A stretch of DNA of 64,000 nucleotides from Aphrophora alni. Lineage: Eukaryota > Arthropoda > Insecta > Hemiptera > Aphrophoridae. The notes beneath the pieces are model-generated. The model searched no databases. It had not been told where the DNA came from and saw only the letters and a program-made list of their open reading frames with translations. The position numbers were made by a program, and so were the translations under genes. The stretch is taken from contig OY740766.1 in assembly GCA_963513935.1 (NCBI GenBank), positions 9,083,000 through 9,146,999 of the forward strand. Direction: 5' to 3'. The first letter of the stretch is position 1; each line of letters starts with the position of its first letter. Shown in pieces: positions 23,896-35,749 of this stretch.

Positions 23896-24540
23896 ACAGT
23901 AGCCTACAAACGTTTTGTATTTCCGGTTACCTATCTTGTTATTTTATACTTTCTCGCTGTATAGGGCCAACAAAAAACCCCATTACATTTTGATTTTGTT
24001 AATGAGGGCCTTCGTGAGTATGAAAGAACCTTGTCATCGCCCCCGAAGAGTGGTCGTCAAAGTGTGTGGTAAAAAGTCATCAGAAAATCGGCCATCTTGA
24101 AATTTTATTTAAGGTAGGAAATGAAATGTTGCAGTACTGTCTTGATGCTGCAATATTTTTAAAGAAAGAAAAAAATATATATAAAAACTGTATACAGATA
24201 AGTTTTTCATGTATAAAATATGTACATTTTATATTATCTGACAACAAATTTTTATAATCTCTAAAGTGAATAATTTTTACCTTAAAGATATAACAATATC
24301 AGAAACACGGCCTAAATGCTGTGTCGTCTCGCACAACCATTTGAAATAACCTTTAAGTAAGGAATGCCAGTTCAGGTCAATTCATATTTTGCTTGCAAAA
24401 CCACAATGCTCATACATTGGATTAATCTTCTCACTCGCGCATCACCAAAACCAAATGACAACCAAAACTATTTGTTTTCAAAAATGTTAGTTCAATGGTT
24501 TACAGTCTAAAAATAAAAATGGACCATGTCTGTGAACCTA
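23896..24540. other. Noncoding stretch with a dispersed repeat
   Basis: No gene recognised. 24400-24540 (ATCTTCTCACTCGCGCATC...ACAGTCTAAAAATAAAAATG) is similar to 9419-9545 and 43890-43990. The overlapping short open frames at 23915-24257 look random. Confidence 0.4.
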
Positions 24541-25815
24541 ATTTTTTTTTTTTTTTGAAATGAAAAATCTTTATTATTTCTTCCATTATAAAATACAATA
24601 CCACATTTTACATATGCATAGGATAGAAATAATAACCACCTAGGTTATTTATCTGTGAAGGTGGATTTAATATTCTTAAGGATCACTATAGTTTCAATGA
24701 GTATTGGAAGGCAGCGAACCAGCCAAATAATAATATAATAAACACACAAAACAAAATAACAAAGCACTAAAACAGATGATTAACTCTTCTGAATTACACT
24801 TCATTCACTTTACTTACTATACAACATAATACTAACATTTCTAATTAATAGTATTGACAAAATAATCAACATTTTCTATCTCGAGTAAATACTCCCACAA
24901 ACTCTTGGCAAATTGAACTCTGTTACAAGAAGATTTTATGTTAAAAGGCAGACAGTTAAAAAATTTTGGTGCCAGAAATATATAAAACTTTTTAAAATGT
25001 GACAAGTTAGGCATGGGGATAGTTCTGTCAAATCTGTTTCTTATTGCGCCTATTCTATTTTTCCTGCCTGTATTACCATTTCCACTTCTATCAAAAAACA
25101 TACGCAAAACCTTAAACACATATAAACTCCTGAGAGGTAGAATTTTTAAACATTTAAAAAGAGGTGCTGTATGTTCTATTCTTTTCTTATGCATAATTAA
25201 TCTTATAAAAGCTTTTTGAATAGTTATAATTGGCCTTAAATTCGTAGTGTACGCCCCTCCCCATACTATTAACCCATATTCTATATTTGAGTTTACTATT
25301 GCATAATATACTGTTCTGAGAAGTTGTTTATTACATACAAAGGATAACATATAAACAACTCTAATGCGCTTAATTAATTTATTTTTCAAGTAATTAATTT
25401 GACTTTTCCAATTAATTTTTGCATCAACATATAGTCCCAAATACTTAATTTCCTTAACCTGTTCAATTTCTGAGCAACTGCATTTTGAATTAGAACAACT
25501 TATTTCATGGTATTTTAATGGACTATTAAAAGCGACTGGCCTAGCCAAATTAAATAAAATATATTTGGTTTTAGGGCTCATTATCATGAAATTGTTAGTA
25601 AACCACCATCGTAGAGCCCTTATGTCAGACTGCATATTCAACTGTAAATCGTTAAGTGTATCAGCTTTATAATACAATGCCGTGTCATCGGCAAAGGAAA
25701 CTAATTTCCCTCGAAGACGTACATTACATAAAGTATTTACATATATTAAAAATAGTGGGCCATAAAAATTTGCTTTGCTTATGCCATAAATATTCAGCGT
25801 AAGTTGTATTCAAGG
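24541..25815 (-). mobile_element. 5'-truncated jockey/CR1-type LINE with poly(A) tail
   Basis: Reading from the minus strand, the element begins inside the reverse transcriptase at about 25809, runs through a 3' untranslated region (24840-24557) with an AATAAA signal near 24576, and ends in a poly(A) tail of about 16 bases (plus-strand poly-T 24541-24556). The 5' truncation together with the tail is typical of target-primed reverse transcription. Sequence beyond 25815 changes abruptly to an unrelated dispersed repeat. Confidence 0.9.
24841..25809 (-). pseudogene. LINE reverse transcriptase, C-terminal half
   Basis: An uninterrupted frame encodes GPLFLIYVN (end of RT motif B), then SFADDTALYYKAD with the catalytic FADD box. 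It continues with an NxKTKYILF-type segment and IKYLGLYVDAKINW (motif E and after), and a conserved tail with IEYGLIVWGG and LKILPLRSLYVFK. These are the motif order and spacing of jockey/CR1-group LINE reverse transcriptases. The segment before GPLFLIY reads GISKANFY, where the family normally has a GxPQGSxLGPL-type sequence, so motif B is damaged. The N-terminal palm, the fingers and the endonuclease are missing. The frame is 5'-truncated with no true start codon; the copy cannot move on its own. Confidence 0.9.
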
Positions 25816-26229
25816 TGATTCATGGTGGTTTTGACCATAATTCCTGAACCGTAATATTATTTTACGATTTTACACACGGGTTTAATCTTCATATTTCACT
25901 AAAATTTTAATGAAATCCATAGAGTTTTCGGAAAATCTAAATTTTGAGTTGTCGAAAAAATTATAAACACGTCCAAGCGATATGGCCAAACTAAACATAT
26001 AAAATTTGATTAAAATCTGTCGACTCGTTGTAGAGAACTGCACGAACGACAGACTTCACTCCTAACACTTTTTTTGAACTCGGAAAAATTCGACACCGGT
26101 TTTTTTGACCCATCGCAGAACGTCTTCTATATATGTGAAATTAAAAAAAAACTACAAAAATTCGCGTTTTATTTCAGGAAATTTTTGAGATATCTATTAT
26201 TTGTTTTGTTTATAAATAGAAATACGTTT
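25816..26229 (+). repeat. Dispersed family C copy
   Basis: Contains TTTTACACACGGGTTTAATC and, toward its end, GAAAAATTCGACACCGG...TTTTTTGACCCATCGCAGAA...ATATATGTGAAATTAAAAA. The latter part matches 10444-10525 (same strand) and 39752-39960 (opposite strand). The open frame at 26074-26373 spans it and the tandem duplication below, but is not conserved in the other copies. Confidence 0.6.
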
Positions 26230-26354
26230 GTCAAAACAGAACCTTTATCTGAGAGAATAATCAAAATGATAACCCTCATGGCAAGATTAGGTGTCAAAAC
26301 AGAACCTTTATCTGAGAGAATAATCAAAATGATAACCCTCATGGCAAGATTAGG
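26230..26354 (+). repeat. 63-bp perfect tandem duplication
   Basis: Two nearly identical direct copies begin GTCAAAACAGAACCTTTATC at 26230 and 26293. The unit is 63 bp, a multiple of three, so an open frame passes through both copies. Near-identity suggests a recent duplication. Confidence 0.95.
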
Positions 26355-27445
26355 CGGACTTCCTGTGGTTTGAACTGTGGTGAAGTGATAACCACGCCTT
26401 AGTCTCTCTACTAGTATGTTAATGGATACATCATATTTTGTGTTACACTTTGTTTTCCAATAATTTTGTGGGTGCGCGAAATTTAAAACCTGTGTAATAT
26501 GAGCGCTCGTTTATTATTTACTGTGTAGTTTTAAACATGAGTGTGTAAATGACAGTGAATGGGGAAAGGTCGTGTATACAGTGGAAATTGTGATTGTGCA
26601 ATATGCGTTTGTTTTACTTTTTAATATTGTGAAAGTTTGGGGAGAAGGAAAAAATCGTTGAGTGTCCGTTTTGAAGCCCCCAAGAATCCAAAATAATTTT
26701 CCGAATTGACCGATTATTTTCTGAAATAATTTTCTATAGTTTGTACCATGTGCTTAGGTGTTTACAGCCAAACGAGTGCGGTCATATGTTAGTATTATGA
26801 GGAAGAGTAAAATACAAAATTATTTTTTGTACTAACCTGTTCTGATGGTTTGTTAAAGACTTAAACAAAAAGTACCAATCACCCCAAAAATACCGTTTCG
26901 GGAGTTATCAGCAAAAAACAAAAACTTATGAGCTCATTTTAAAACCGAATCTCTAAAAATTAGTCCAACGATTTGGTTAAACGTTTAACGACGCAAATCC
27001 TGTGTAGGCTACCAAATAACAAGTGACTAGCAAAAACAGAAAAGGAATCTTGTCTGATCATCATCTTTAAAAATTTGATTTCAGTCAATTCGATTCACAT
27101 ATAAAATTATAGAGAAATTAGTCTCTATTTTGGAGGTGAGCGTATTTGATATTCACAATATAATTTATAATTAGTTTAAAAAATCTCTGTTTTTTTTAGC
27201 TCTTACATTATGAACAAATATGTTCATTATTAAATTACAAAAAAATTTAGATAAGTTTGAAGTGTAGCTAGTTGTTAACTAAATAAGCTCATCAAAGTTT
27301 ACACTTAACTATTTTAATAAGAATAGCCTAGAAAGGAAAAAAGAAAAAACTTAACAACCATGATAATTTTCGAGTCCAAATATTTTTAATATAACCTAAT
27401 AAAAGCATTTTTCGAAAACAGTTGAGACCTTGTAAAAATTAATTA
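26355..27445. other. Noncoding stretch with a family C relic
   Basis: No gene recognised. 26830-27130 resembles family C (ACCCCAAAAATACCGTTTCG...CAAATCCTGTGTAGGC). Confidence 0.45.
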
Positions 27446-27575
27446 AAAGATAGTAGACTTGTTTATTTTGCATTGCTTTCTGTTTTTAATTATTTACCTA
27501 ACAATATATAAAAGATAGTAGACTTGTTTATTTTGCATTGCTTTCTGTTTTTAATTATTTACCTAACAATATAAA
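27446..27575 (+). repeat. 65-bp tandem duplication
   Basis: Two copies begin AAAGATAGTAGACTTG at 27446 and 27511 and continue identically through TTTACCTAACAATATA. The second copy then runs into unique sequence. Near-identity suggests a recent event. Confidence 0.95.
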
Positions 27576-27929
27576 TATATTTTCGTCATACTGCTTCAAA
27601 AACAACTGTTTTCAATACATGCATTGAAATGCTAAAATAGTTCTTTTTATTCCTAGGACCTAAAAACATCAGCTGAGGTCGAGGTCATCAGCTGTTATTT
27701 AGCTTATACGAATTAATTAACGATTTAAAGAATATATAAAAACAACCGATACTCTCTATTGTAAATAACAGATAAAGCAGCTGTTACCATCGATTTTATA
27801 AATAAGTAGGCCTACCACTACAACAAACTAAACAACCTGTAATAGCTGCAAACTTGTGCAAACTTTTGAAGGTAAATAGGTTATAACATTTTAGTTTGTG
27901 TGAAATTGTTTTCTTATATTGTTTGCAGT

Positions 27930-28770
27930 TTAACGAAAAATATAGTTCATCACTAGGACCAATAGTTATTTGTGCAACTAGTGAGCAAAGTGGCACTTTT
28001 TTAAACCAGAGAAAAATGTTGACGCACGAGGCTTGCCTCGTGCGTCAATTTTATCGAGTTTAAAAAAGACACTTTGCTCACGAATATCATAATTTAATAA
28101 AACATTAATTTAATACAATAGTGTTCAAACAAACAATCAATTACAATTCAATCTTTAACCGCATTTTTCTTATTTTTCAGATTATTTTAAAATCTGAACT
28201 GTCCATATTTTAAAACTAACTACACAAAATATAGCAGTAGATCTAAACAACACATCAACACTGAGTAGAAGTTCTCACGTCAAAACTGAGGTTATCTATG
28301 TATATTACAAATAACTTAGGTGTATTGTTGAGCAAACGGGATTGCCAACTTCAAAACTCGGCAAACGAAAAATACTCTCCGTGTACATACACTGTCAATC
28401 ATCTTCATGAATAATTACTTCCTTTTTCAACTTTAAAACGTTGTTTTGTTGTTTATTTATGTTATTTTACATGTAAGAATTAATCTAACATACATACGGG
28501 ACATTTCCTGTATATTATAAATCAATTCAAATAAACTTAACCTAAATTTCGTTTTGTTCGGTTGCCATTCGGAGTGGGCAAAGTGAAACTGTTGAGAAAT
28601 CAGCTGTTTTGCAAACTAATTTAAATGAACAAAATGCCACTTTGTCAACAACTGTAGACAAAAGAAGTTTTTCGAACCTCGCTTATTTTCCAGTCTCGGC
28701 ACCGCCTTGGCCGTTAAACTTGAACTTATATCGAAGAGCTTCACTTTTGGTCCTAGTGATGAAATATACT
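27930..28770. mobile_element. Foldback-like structure with nested palindromes
   Basis: TTCATCACTAGGACCA at 27946-27961 has an exact inverted partner at 28748-28763. Inside the left part, 27981-28004 and 28058-28081 are inverted arms (GTGAGCAAAGTG/CACTTTGCTCAC plus the adjacent T/A tracts). These enclose a perfect 14-bp stem, TTGACGCACGAGGC at 28019-28032 and its complement at 28035-28048, separated by 2 bases. Further variants of the AAAGTGGCA/TGCCACTTT box occur at 28572 and 28632. No transposase was seen. It may be a foldback element or a pile of palindromic MITE ends. Confidence 0.55.
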
Positions 28771-30104
28771 ATTAATATACGAACATTTCCAATGTGTCAA
28801 CTTTTAATTGACAATGTGATAAATGTCCTACATACTTATTAGATGTTTAGTCATTGAAAACCCTGGGTGTTTTTAACCACCAACTACTTCACTTCAACAT
28901 AGTATTTTCCCTCTTGTTCTTGTATAAATTTCATTTGATAATAATGTCAATTTGGAGTTGAATGTTTGAACAAATTGCTGTATTTTACTCCACCCTTATC
29001 TTTACATTTCAATAAGAAAATGGTAAGATTAAAGGCAACTGTTTGAGTCTGTTATGTAGTGTTAATGCCAAAACAAGGTTTTTATATGAGTAAAATATTA
29101 AAAAATATTGCAGGAGATTTTGATGCAGGTTTTTAACTTGATCTTATGGTAGGTACCTTCAAATTCAAGTTATTAAAAAGAAATTGATTAACTAATTAAA
29201 AAATCCTTCAAATAATACGATCAAATACCAAATTTCATTAAAATAGGTCCAGAGCAGTTTGAGTTGTCGCACACTTACGCGAATGACGGACAAACTGAAC
29301 ACAGACGACCTCTAAACGTACGTTTTCATAACATTTTTGATGTTTAACATCTCACTAAATTTTATTTAAAAATGTATCATGTGAGATACATTCTATCGTT
29401 TGCATATAAGATAAAAGGTGACGATAAAGCTCAAAATTAAGAGACATAAATACGGCGTTAGCTGGAGTTCTGCAATGCCTAGCTCAGGATTGTTTTATAT
29501 ATAAACTGGTTAATTGAAACAGTATTTCATTGTATTGAGTAGGTCAAAGGTCGCTCCGTAGTGCTGAAAGTACGACTAAGGGAAATATTGATTTAAGCCT
29601 AATAATATATTTGTACTGAGGGAAAATGGTCGACTTTTACTAATTTATGATCTGCAATGAACTTGTTAAATAATTACGTAATTATTTTCCCTTTCACGTT
29701 TTTTACCTTTGTGAGATTTATTTTTATTCTATATAATAGAGAAAGTAAAGGGATAATTTTTTTTAAATCAAATTTTGGATGAAGAAATCAAGTTTATGTA
29801 GACAGCATATAGGATTGAGCGTATTTTTTCCCCCATTAAGTGGACGTTTTCGGAGTTTGCTCACAACATACAGGGTGTTCCAGAAATACACGGAGTACAT
29901 TGGAATTTATAATGGTGACTATCTCAACAAACCATTAACTGGACAAAATATATTGCTCTTTTAATGATAAAATAATGATATATTCATTTTTATTGCAAGA
30001 TAGAAAATAACCGAGTTATCTGTAGTAATAAATATACAATTTCTAGGTAGTTGAAACACCTAGAGGTTTAGATATGTCGATTTTTGTCCAAATGTAACAT
30101 ATTG
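28771..30104. other. AT-rich noncoding stretch
   Basis: No gene recognised. A CAGGGTGTTCCAGAAATACA sequence at about 29871 resembles the end of a Tc1/mariner-type element, without a partner in the window. Confidence 0.45.
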
Positions 30105-31537
30105 ACTCAATAATAATAGTTTAGTTCAAAGGAAAAATTACATTAAATAAATTAAATTCCCTTACAATTGAATGTAAAGACAAAATCAAGAACATCTTAC
30201 AAATAATTCATCAATAATAATAATAATAATAGTTTATTTCACATAGAAAGAATTACATAAAATAAATTAAATTCCCTTACAATTGAATGTAAAGACAAAA
30301 CAAAGAACATCTTACAAATAATTCATCAATAATAATAATAATAGTTTATTTCATATAGAAAGAATTACATAAAATAAATTAAATTCCCTTACAATTGAAT
30401 GTAAAGACAAAACAAAGAACATCTTACAAATAATTCATCAATAATAATAATAATAATAGTTTATTTCACATAGAAAGAATTACATAAAATAAATTAAATT
30501 CCCTTACAATTGAATGTAAAGACAAAACAAAGAACATCTTACAAATAATTCATCAATAATAATAATAATAGTTTATTTCATATAGAAAGAATTACATAAA
30601 ATAAATTAAATTCCCTTACAATTGAATGTAAAGACAAAACAAAGAACATCTTACAAATAATTCATCAATAATAATAATAATAATAGTTTATTTCATATAG
30701 AAAGAATTACATAAAATAAATTAAATTCCCTTAAAATTGAATGTAAAGACAAAACAAAGAACATCTTACAAATAATTCATCAATAATAATAATAATAATA
30801 GTTTATTTCATATAGAAAGAATTACATAAAATAAATTAAATTCCCTTAAAATTGAATGTAAAGACAAAACAAGAACATCTTACAAATTATTCCTCAATAA
30901 TAATAATAATAATTTATTTCATATAGAAAGAATTACATAAAATAAATTAAATTCCCTTGCAATTGAATGTAAAGACAAAACAAAGAACATCTTGCAAATA
31001 ATTCATTAATAATAATAATAGTTTATTTCACAGAAATAATTATATAAAATAAATTAAATTACCCATACAATTGAATGTAAACACAAAACAAAGAACATCT
31101 TGCAAATAATTCATTAATAATAATAATAGTTTATTTCATATAGAAAGAATTACGTAAAATAAATTAAATTCCCTTACAATTGAATGTAAAGACAAAACAA
31201 AGAACATCTTACAAATAATTCATCAATAATAATAATAATAATAGTTTATTTCATATAGAAAGAAATACATAAAATAAATTAAATTCCCTTACAATTGAAT
31301 GTAAAGACAAAACAAAGAACATCTTACAAATAATTCATCAATAATAATAATAATAGTTTATTTCATATAGAAAGAATTACATAAAATAAATTAAATTCCC
31401 TTAAAATTGAATGTAAAGACAAAACAAGAACATCTTACAAATTATTCCTCAATAATAATAATAATAATAGTTTATTTCATATAGAAAGAATTACGTAAAA
31501 TAAATTAAATTCCCATACAATTGAATGTAAAGACAAA
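30105..31537 (+). repeat. 107-116 bp satellite with variable ATT microsatellite
   Basis: About twelve direct units, each with AATAATAATAATAGTTTATT, CATATAGAAAGAATTACATA, AAATAAATTAAATTCCCTTA, CAATTGAATGTAAAGACAAA and ACAAAGAACATCTTAC. Period varies (for example 111 and 116 bp) because the AAT run length differs from unit to unit. Units near 30890-31130 are the most diverged. Read on the minus strand each unit ends AAATAAACTATTATTATT, like the poly(A) signal and microsatellite tail of a retroelement, so the array may be an amplified LINE or SINE 3' end. It is noncoding. Confidence 0.95.
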
Positions 31538-32771
31538 ACAAAAAGTACCGAAATTATAGTGTTTTAATTTGTAACAAAGGTAATTTACTGTTTAACAGTG
31601 AAAGTGAACAGGGTCTTTTAGTGTTATACAAGCACATCTTCTATATGCTTAGGCATTAAGTTTTAGGCAGGATTTGTAGGGTTGTTGCATTCTTCCAACA
31701 CATCTAGTTATCCCTTTTCGAAGTCGGCGATGTTAGGATTGGATCGTCTCAAAATATGCGAGAGACCGGGTGACTGCTGCTCTGAGTATGGATAATCTGT
31801 TCCTCTGGAACAAGGCGGTCGTCAAACGTTTCTGGGAAACAAAATCCAGGTTTGTAGCACGACGAAACCTCTTACAAAAGGTTGAATGATTTTCCCTCTG
31901 TAACGTATCTGGTTTACTGTAACATCAGTCACATTATCGTCTTAAATGTTTTTAACGAAATATGAACCCAATATCCCCCTCGCTGACATAGCACTGTTAC
32001 GCGCTCACTATGTTATGGCTTCGCTACGGACATATCAGGACTTTGAAATCCAAGATAATGTGTTGTCTGCTTGTTGATGAACATGACTTTCATCTGAAAA
32101 CCATACAGGGGTTTAGTATTGCATTCCAAACATTGAGGCGCCAATACACACTTGCCGCTGTATCAAAACACTACACGTATGTTGGAACTTGGCCTAAATC
32201 ACTTATCATAAAAATTTTATATTGGCCTAAATGAAGATTATAACATGTACATTTTTCAAACCCTAAAAAATCCTTAATCTTAAAATATAAAACGCCATAA
32301 AAACTAATAGTATATTCGATCTTCTGTGTATAAATGTGAATAACCCCCTTCTGTGTGTTGACCCCCTATAATAATTTTCAAAATTGTCGGGGGGGGAACC
32401 CCAATCTAAAATTTTTTTTACCAATGCTAGCCTATTAAAACCCAATCTAATTGTATAGCAAAATTTGGAACCTAAGAATAAATTTGGTGGGGAAATGAAG
32501 AAAACCTATTAAATAAATTCCTGTCTATATATATAAGAACATACTACTGTCACAGACAGACAGGAATTGAATAGGGTTATTATTATTTTCCTTATTTTTA
32601 TCTACTGCTACATTTCCTAGTATATAATCGGAATTTCCTGTACGTTAAGAACAAACTCCGATAAAGGTCATTGGGCGACATAATGCTCAATTTTAAAACG
32701 AATAAAGTTCGAAATATACGACCAGGTTTAGTCCTGATGAATAGTCGTTGTGTAAATAATAAACTTGACTG
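31538..32771. other. Noncoding stretch
   Basis: No gene recognised. The 74-codon open frame at 32010-32234 has no recognised domain. A TCTATATATATAAGAACATA sequence at 32522-32545, followed by an AGACAGACAGG run, resembles the 5' start of arthropod Helitrons, but the copy does not continue clearly. Confidence 0.4.
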
Positions 32772-32774
32772 TAA

Positions 32775-33356
32775 AGAGTCGATTACACGTGGCGAGTTTA
32801 CGAGCTACTAGTTGGCTAGTTGATAGTAAACTAGCTCCGTGTAATCATATACTAGCGCACTGGCCGGCTAGTAACTGGCTAGTAAAAAAGCTGGGGGAAA
32901 AGTTGAAGACCGGCCTACTTTACTCGCTACTTGCCGGCGTCTGGGCGAGCTAGGTACGGCTTTGTGTAAAGGGAATTGTTAGTTAAAAAGCGGCAAGTGG
33001 CAATAAGTTATGTTCATCAATATCACACATTAGACGTTTAAAACTGTCCTCCTTCAATGTTTTGTTATTATAGTCTTTGTCCATGATGTTCCGCAACAAA
33101 GGATATTGCCGGTAGATTTCAAGAAACACAGCAATATCATTTCCGTTCCACTTCATTTTAATAAACCACAAACACAACACAGATTTTCGATGATTTACTT
33201 TTAAAAAGCAAACAGAACACAACAAGTGGTTTCTGTACAGCAACTAGTTGGATAGTGAGCTAGTGGAAAGCTACGTGTAATCGTCAACTAGCGCACTCGC
33301 CGGCTTCTTAACTAGTCTGCTAGTAGCTAGTAAACTCGCCACGTGTAATCGACCCT
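32775..33356. mobile_element. Harbinger-like nonautonomous element with TAA duplication
   Basis: The ends are inverted repeats: AGAGTCGATTACACGTGGCG at 32775 and the complement of AGGGTCGATTACACGTGGCG ending at 33356, continuing through the GAGTTTAC step. TAA flanks both sides (32772-32774 and 33357-33359). A 3-bp TAA/TTA duplication is the hallmark of PIF/Harbinger transposons. Sub-terminal CTAGT/ACTAG-rich repeats make both ends highly self-complementary. At 582 bp it lacks the DDE nuclease and can only be moved by a relative, but it keeps part of a MADF-type gene. Confidence 0.85.
32983..33243 (-). pseudogene. MADF-like domain fragment inside the Harbinger element
   Basis: The minus-strand frame contains WNGNDIAVFLEIYRQYPLLR followed by NIMDKDYNNKTLKEDSFKRL. 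The sequence I-x2-Y-x2-(Y/H)P-x-L-x-x-x-x(2)-D-x-x-Y-x(5-8)-F matches the first half of a MADF DNA-binding domain, where a Trp usually stands at the LR-N position. PIF/Harbinger elements typically encode a second Myb/SANT- or MADF-like protein that works with the transposase in DNA binding and nuclear import. The second half of the domain is cut off by the deletion that made the element, so this is read as a remnant, not a working protein. Confidence 0.6.
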
Positions 33357-33359
33357 TAA

Positions 33360-35157
33360 CACCGCGGACATATTAGGTGTATGGACATTGAAACGGATAA
33401 GATAATTCTATTTAAATATGAAGTAGAAAAAACATGAAATTAACCTAAATTATAAAAATATAACATAAGGATATCTTATAAAATATATCTTATATAAAAA
33501 ATCTTATATTTTTATAGGATAAAATTTGATGTAAAGTTTAACCGCAGGTATAGATAGACCTAACTCACACTACACTATACCCTCCCACCCCTCCTCCTTC
33601 TTATGAGACACAAACACATTACAAACATTAACGATAACACAAATTTACGAAAGATCCAAACTACAAACTAAGAACTTCCAACAAAACTCCCCTCCTTTCG
33701 ATAAAACTGGAAGCATCCCAGACTGGAGCCTGCTGGATATTTTTAAAAGAGCGTGACATGCATTGCTACGAGTTTGGTGTGTCTATTTTAAACGCTAAAC
33801 ATGACATTTGTCTCCTTAGTTTGAACAGTTCATTTCATTGACCTGCTTGTACACCCATGCATAAAACGAAAGCATAAACAAACAAAATTCGTTGTCATAT
33901 CCAAAGCAATATTAATGTTGTCCGTCAGAAAGATAAAATAAACAATCGTCGTCGATTTGGAGTAATCGGCTCAAATGATATTGATGAAAGTTTTGTGACA
34001 TATGAAAGGGAGGTTTATACCTAATGTCGAATCGCACGTTAAGGAAAATATTTAGGGTGTATTTTGGAAATATTAAATTGAAACGTACGGCGATCCATTT
34101 TCGTACTTTCAAAATGGGCAGCATCCATTTTATATTTTCACGTTTTAACCTATAAATTTGTTTAGCACATGATATCAATATGTTTTGTTTCAATGCTTAG
34201 GAGGTACATTTTAATAAAATTTTGTGTAAATAGTCAAATCTTTACCCAAAAATTTTTGATTAAAACCAATTACCGCCCGAAGTTAAAACCAAAATATGCA
34301 GAGGCGTAAATAAAACGTAAAACTGTATTTATCCACAAGTAGAAAATGGAAATCATCATATAAACTATTTTAAAACAAAAATATGTATCCTTAAAACAGA
34401 CATAGCCACAAAAACATAGATATTTATTTATATTATTGCTACTCCAATTCTTTAAATTATATACTTTCACTCGCTGTAAGTCGTTACGTACTTTTGGACA
34501 TTAAAATACATAAACATATACACTATATATACAATTTTCACAATTCAATATACAAAAGAGCAATTGTTGTTATCTCTCGAGACTATGGTTGTGACCCTTG
34601 ATCACTTGCTGTCTTATCTCTTTGTGTATTTTCAATGACTGTATCTTAGAGGTCATTTGACTGGAATGACAATAAGTTGCTAAGTATATTAATTTTTAAA
34701 TTCTTGGTATATTTCGAATTCCTCAACAGCATTCGTAAATCTATTTTTTTTTTTTTTTTTTACAAATACAGAGATGTTAGGTTAGGTGTCAACATCTGAG
34801 TATGTGTGTGACTGTATTAATTTAAAACAATATACTTTGTTATATTTATTAAGCAGAAGTGCAGTGTGATATTTCCTACCACTGTGACCCCCCAACGAAT
34901 GCAACAAGCCACCCATAGAAAGCAACTTATTTTCCACCGTGAGTAGTGTTTTGTTCGTGTATTAAGGACGTACTCACATCGGGTTGGAAGCATGAGTTAT
35001 TGAATTAAACTTATAAGGAGCGAGGGTCTATTGTGCAATCAGTATTATAATAGTGTAAACCTGACCGATTAAACGAAAAATAAGCAATATATTCTCCCGT
35101 TTTTGACGAATTTGGAGTTTAAAGGGTTTTGGACAAATTAACAGTTTTTCGTCAATT
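33360..35157. other. AT-rich noncoding stretch
   Basis: No host gene recognised. The open frames at 33912-34193 and 34270-34470 show no domain. A poly-T run lies near 34744-34761, followed by a short GTTAGGTTAGG. Confidence 0.5.
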
Positions 35158-35292
35158 TATCTTTAAAAGAAAATTATTATTTTTATATTTCAATGATATA
35201 TACATCAATAGACGCAGATTACAAAGTAGATCACTCTGTGAAAAAAATCTTTTCGTTATCGCTATTAGTTTAGGGGAAATATCAGTTTAAAG
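35158..35292 (+). repeat. 130-bp dispersed direct repeat, copy 1
   Basis: About 95% alike to 35750-35884 (shared blocks TTATTATTTTTATATTTCAA, ATACATCAATAGACGCAGA, GTAGATCACTCTGTG, TATCGCTATTAGTTTAGG). The 460 bp between the two copies also has a weaker ACATCAAAAGACGCAGAA repeat at 35580. Confidence 0.85.
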
Positions 35293-35749
35293 GTGATGAA
35301 AAATGTCCATTTTTTAACAAAATCAGTTTTGTCACTTTTAAGTCTCTTTTAAAACGTTTATATCTCAGCAACTAATAATCTGAATGATTTGAATATTTTT
35401 GTTCGTAAAGACGAAAGTTCAAATTTTCATTGGGTACTTTCAAATTTTTAATATCTTTTTATAGATTCCGAGAGAATAATTGCTAAAAATGACCAATTTT
35501 CAACTTTTGCAAAATTGTAAGGTCCCTTGGACATTTTAGAAGGCAGAAAAGTGATTTTTCGAATTACGATTAGATATGAACATCAAAAGACGCAGAATTT
35601 AATTGTGAATCGAACTGTCATTTCAGAAATTGAAAATATTCATTAAATTCGGAGTTATTTTCATTTTTCTAAAAGCAATTTGTAGGTTAGTTCATTAGTA
35701 TGGTATGTAGAGTGCAGCACTTCCATTACAAGATTTACTGTAACAAAGC

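Noticed and set aside
26074..26373. 99-codon frame with a duplicated 21-residue segment as a repeat protein
   Set aside because: It begins in a family C repeat and continues through a recent 63-bp DNA duplication; other family C copies do not keep the frame.
33912..34470. Minus-strand open frames of 93 and 66 codons
   Set aside because: AT-driven composition, no domain and no splice-site support.
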